Shown one piece after another: positions 4,243-5,284 of a DNA stretch of 5,284 nucleotides; the stretch's first letter is position 1; every line of letters begins with the position of its first letter. Under the pieces are notes generated by a model. The model did not search any database, was not told the origin of the DNA, and saw nothing but the letters and a program-made list of their open reading frames with translations. Made by a program: the position numbers and the translations under genes. This DNA comes from an uncultured Archangium sp. GTDB lineage: Bacteria > Myxococcota > Myxococcia > Myxococcales > Myxococcaceae. The DNA is taken from positions 1 through 5,284 of the forward strand of contig CALNBU010000246.1 in NCBI GenBank assembly GCA_937875615.1, read 5' to 3'.

Positions 4243-5284
4243 CTACTGGCAGAGACCGGCGGCGGTGCAGACCTGGCCCGAGTCGCACTGCGCCGCCGTC
4301 GTACAGCGCTTCCCGGTGAAGTGCTGCCGGCGGAGGTCGATCTTGAAGAACGCCGAGTAGCCGTCGCGGTTGTCCGGGCTCACCGTCACCTTGCCGTTGC
4401 TGGAGTTGGGGATGAGCTGGGTGACGGCGCCGGCGCCGGGGCCGGCCACGTCGGGCTGCGACGGCGTCACCACCCCCAGCGACACGCCGCAGCCCAGAAT
4501 CGGGACCCGGCAGCCGCTCACCACCACGTCGAGCAACGAGTTGCAGCCGGGGCCCACGGGGTTGCCCGCGCCGCAGTAGGTGTACGTACGGCTGGTGCCA
4601 GGGCAGGCCGCGCACGCCGTCGTGCCGGTGGTGAGCGCCTCGGGCACGGGAATCTGCGCCAGGGACGCGGCGGTGACGTTGCCGCAGATGCCGAGGTTGT
4701 TGCCCGTGGCGTTGACTTCCCGGAACACCGTCAGGTTCGGATCCATAGCCGAGGGCGGCGGCGCGGGCAGGTTGGGCGCCGGCGTCGCGGCGACGGTGGC
4801 GAAGAGCCGGCCGGCGAGCACGTCGAGCAGCAACGGCGCGCCGCCCAACTGCGCCGGGAAGACGAAGTCCGATGGACCCGCGGTCACCGAGCGCCCGGCG
4901 ACCGCGGCGACCATCGGCGCGGGGGCCGCGGCGGCGGCCAGGTACCAGCCGTCGACCGCGCTGTTGCCGGGCCAGCTCCCCTGCGCCGGGTCGATTTCAC
5001 CACCCGAGATGCGCACGAAGAAGTCTGGATCGTTGGTGCCGGTCAAGTCATCGAGGCCCAGGAACTGGACGAAGCTGTTGGCGCCGCCCTGGTTGATCTC
5101 ATCCTGGAGGATCGGGTTGAGCTGATCGAGGGCAGTGCTGGAGAAGACCTGGGCCCCGAGCCGGTTGGTCGACGGCGTGCACATCGACGGCGCCGCGGCG
5201 CTGGAGATGCTCATCGCGCTCACCCGGGTGACGACCTCGTACTGGCACGAGGCGTCACAGCCGTCGTAGTTCTGGCGATTCCCG
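4243..5284 (-). CDS. myxobacterial cysteine-rich-repeat surface/secreted protein, partial (C-terminal 346 residues; start beyond right edge)
   Basis: The frame ends in TAG at 4243-4245 and is open to the right edge with no stop, so the start lies outside the window. A GTG at 5221-5223 is a possible start, but the frame upstream of it encodes GNRQNYDGCDASCQYEV. This matches the end of the myxobacterial cysteine-rich repeat (…CDDGN..DGC...C..E), so that GTG is almost certainly internal. Next comes a domain with C..STNRLGAQVFSS and FLGLDDLTGTNDPDF, then an Ala/Pro-rich segment (near visible residue 120, and APNLPAPPPSA near 169-179). A cysteine-dense region follows (visible residues 200-265). 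The protein ends in CTTAAQCDSGQVCTAAGLCQ, a C-x5-C-x5-C-x5-C module common in myxobacterial surface proteins. An exported, disulfide-rich protein is inferred, since cysteines at this density suit an oxidising compartment; the signal peptide would be off the edge. No catalytic motif is seen and the function is unknown. Confidence 0.85.
   Translation of the reverse strand, partial: GNRQNYDGCDASCQYEVVTRVSAMSISSAAAPSMCTPSTNRLGAQVFSSTALDQLNPILQDEINQGGANSFVQFLGLDDLTGTNDPDFFVRISGGEIDPAQGSWPGNSAVDGWYLAAAAAPAPMVAAVAGRSVTAGPSDFVFPAQLGGAPLLLDVLAGRLFATVAATPAPNLPAPPPSAMDPNLTVFREVNATGNNLGICGNVTAASLAQIPVPEALTTGTTACAACPGTSRTYTYCGAGNPVGPGCNSLLDVVVSGCRVPILGCGVSLGVVTPSQPDVAGPGAGAVTQLIPNSSNGKVTVSPDNRDGYSAFFKIDLRRQHFTGKRCTTAAQCDSGQVCTAAGLCQ

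Noticed and set aside
4243..5223. A complete 326-residue gene starting at GTG 5223
   Set aside because: The same frame continues upstream without a stop and encodes a recognisable cysteine-rich repeat, so the gene is partial at the right edge.
1..5284. A defence, secretion or mobile system linking all the genes
   Set aside because: No integrase, transposase, nuclease, toxin, repeat array or tRNA is visible. The genes are a housekeeping-type methyltransferase, two unrelated hydrolases, two surface proteins and one unknown, on mixed strands.

Overview
The window is strongly GC-rich, and its genes use G or C at most third codon positions. It carries hallmarks of Myxococcota (myxobacteria): a short-cysteine lipoprotein of no obvious family, and a secreted-type protein whose visible N-terminal end is a myxobacterial cysteine-rich repeat (…YDGCDASCQYE…). 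I infer a chromosomal region of a myxobacterium, probably in the Myxococcus/Corallococcus/Archangium/Hyalangium neighbourhood. The genus cannot be fixed from this sequence. I see no mobile element, CRISPR array, tRNA or rRNA.

Layout, left to right. (1) Bases 1-313, minus strand: the N-terminal 104 residues of a COG2945-like alpha/beta hydrolase that runs off the left edge. (2) Bases 324-365: a strong intrinsic terminator for the next gene. (3) Bases 394-1005, minus: a 203-residue predicted lipoprotein of unknown function. (4) Bases 1006-1151: a 146-base intergenic region with a perfect TTGACA and a small inverted repeat. (5) Bases 1152-2300, minus: a class I SAM-dependent rRNA cytosine methyltransferase of the RlmI/COG1092 family, which appears to lack a helix-sized segment after its DPPAF motif. 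(6) Bases 2313-3419, minus: a 368-residue, apparently all-helical cytoplasmic protein of unknown function. It lies just upstream of the methyltransferase gene in the same reading frame, separated by one TGA and four codons. (7) Bases 3420-3483: a 64-base divergent promoter region. (8) Bases 3484-4239, plus: a complete 251-residue alpha/beta hydrolase with an intact catalytic triad and a very good ribosome binding site. (9) Bases 4243-5284, minus: the C-terminal 346 residues of a cysteine-rich secreted or surface protein that runs off the right edge.

The only clear operon is unknown helical protein then methyltransferase. The lipoprotein probably has its own promoter and terminator. The two hydrolases belong to different subfamilies and are not adjacent, so I do not link them in one pathway. 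The plus-strand hydrolase and the right-edge gene converge with stop codons three bases apart.

I did not find a convincing new multi-gene system. The best leads are the internally shortened RlmI-family enzyme, its unknown helical operon partner, and the truncated cysteine-rich surface protein. No stretch over 300 bases lacks a gene.
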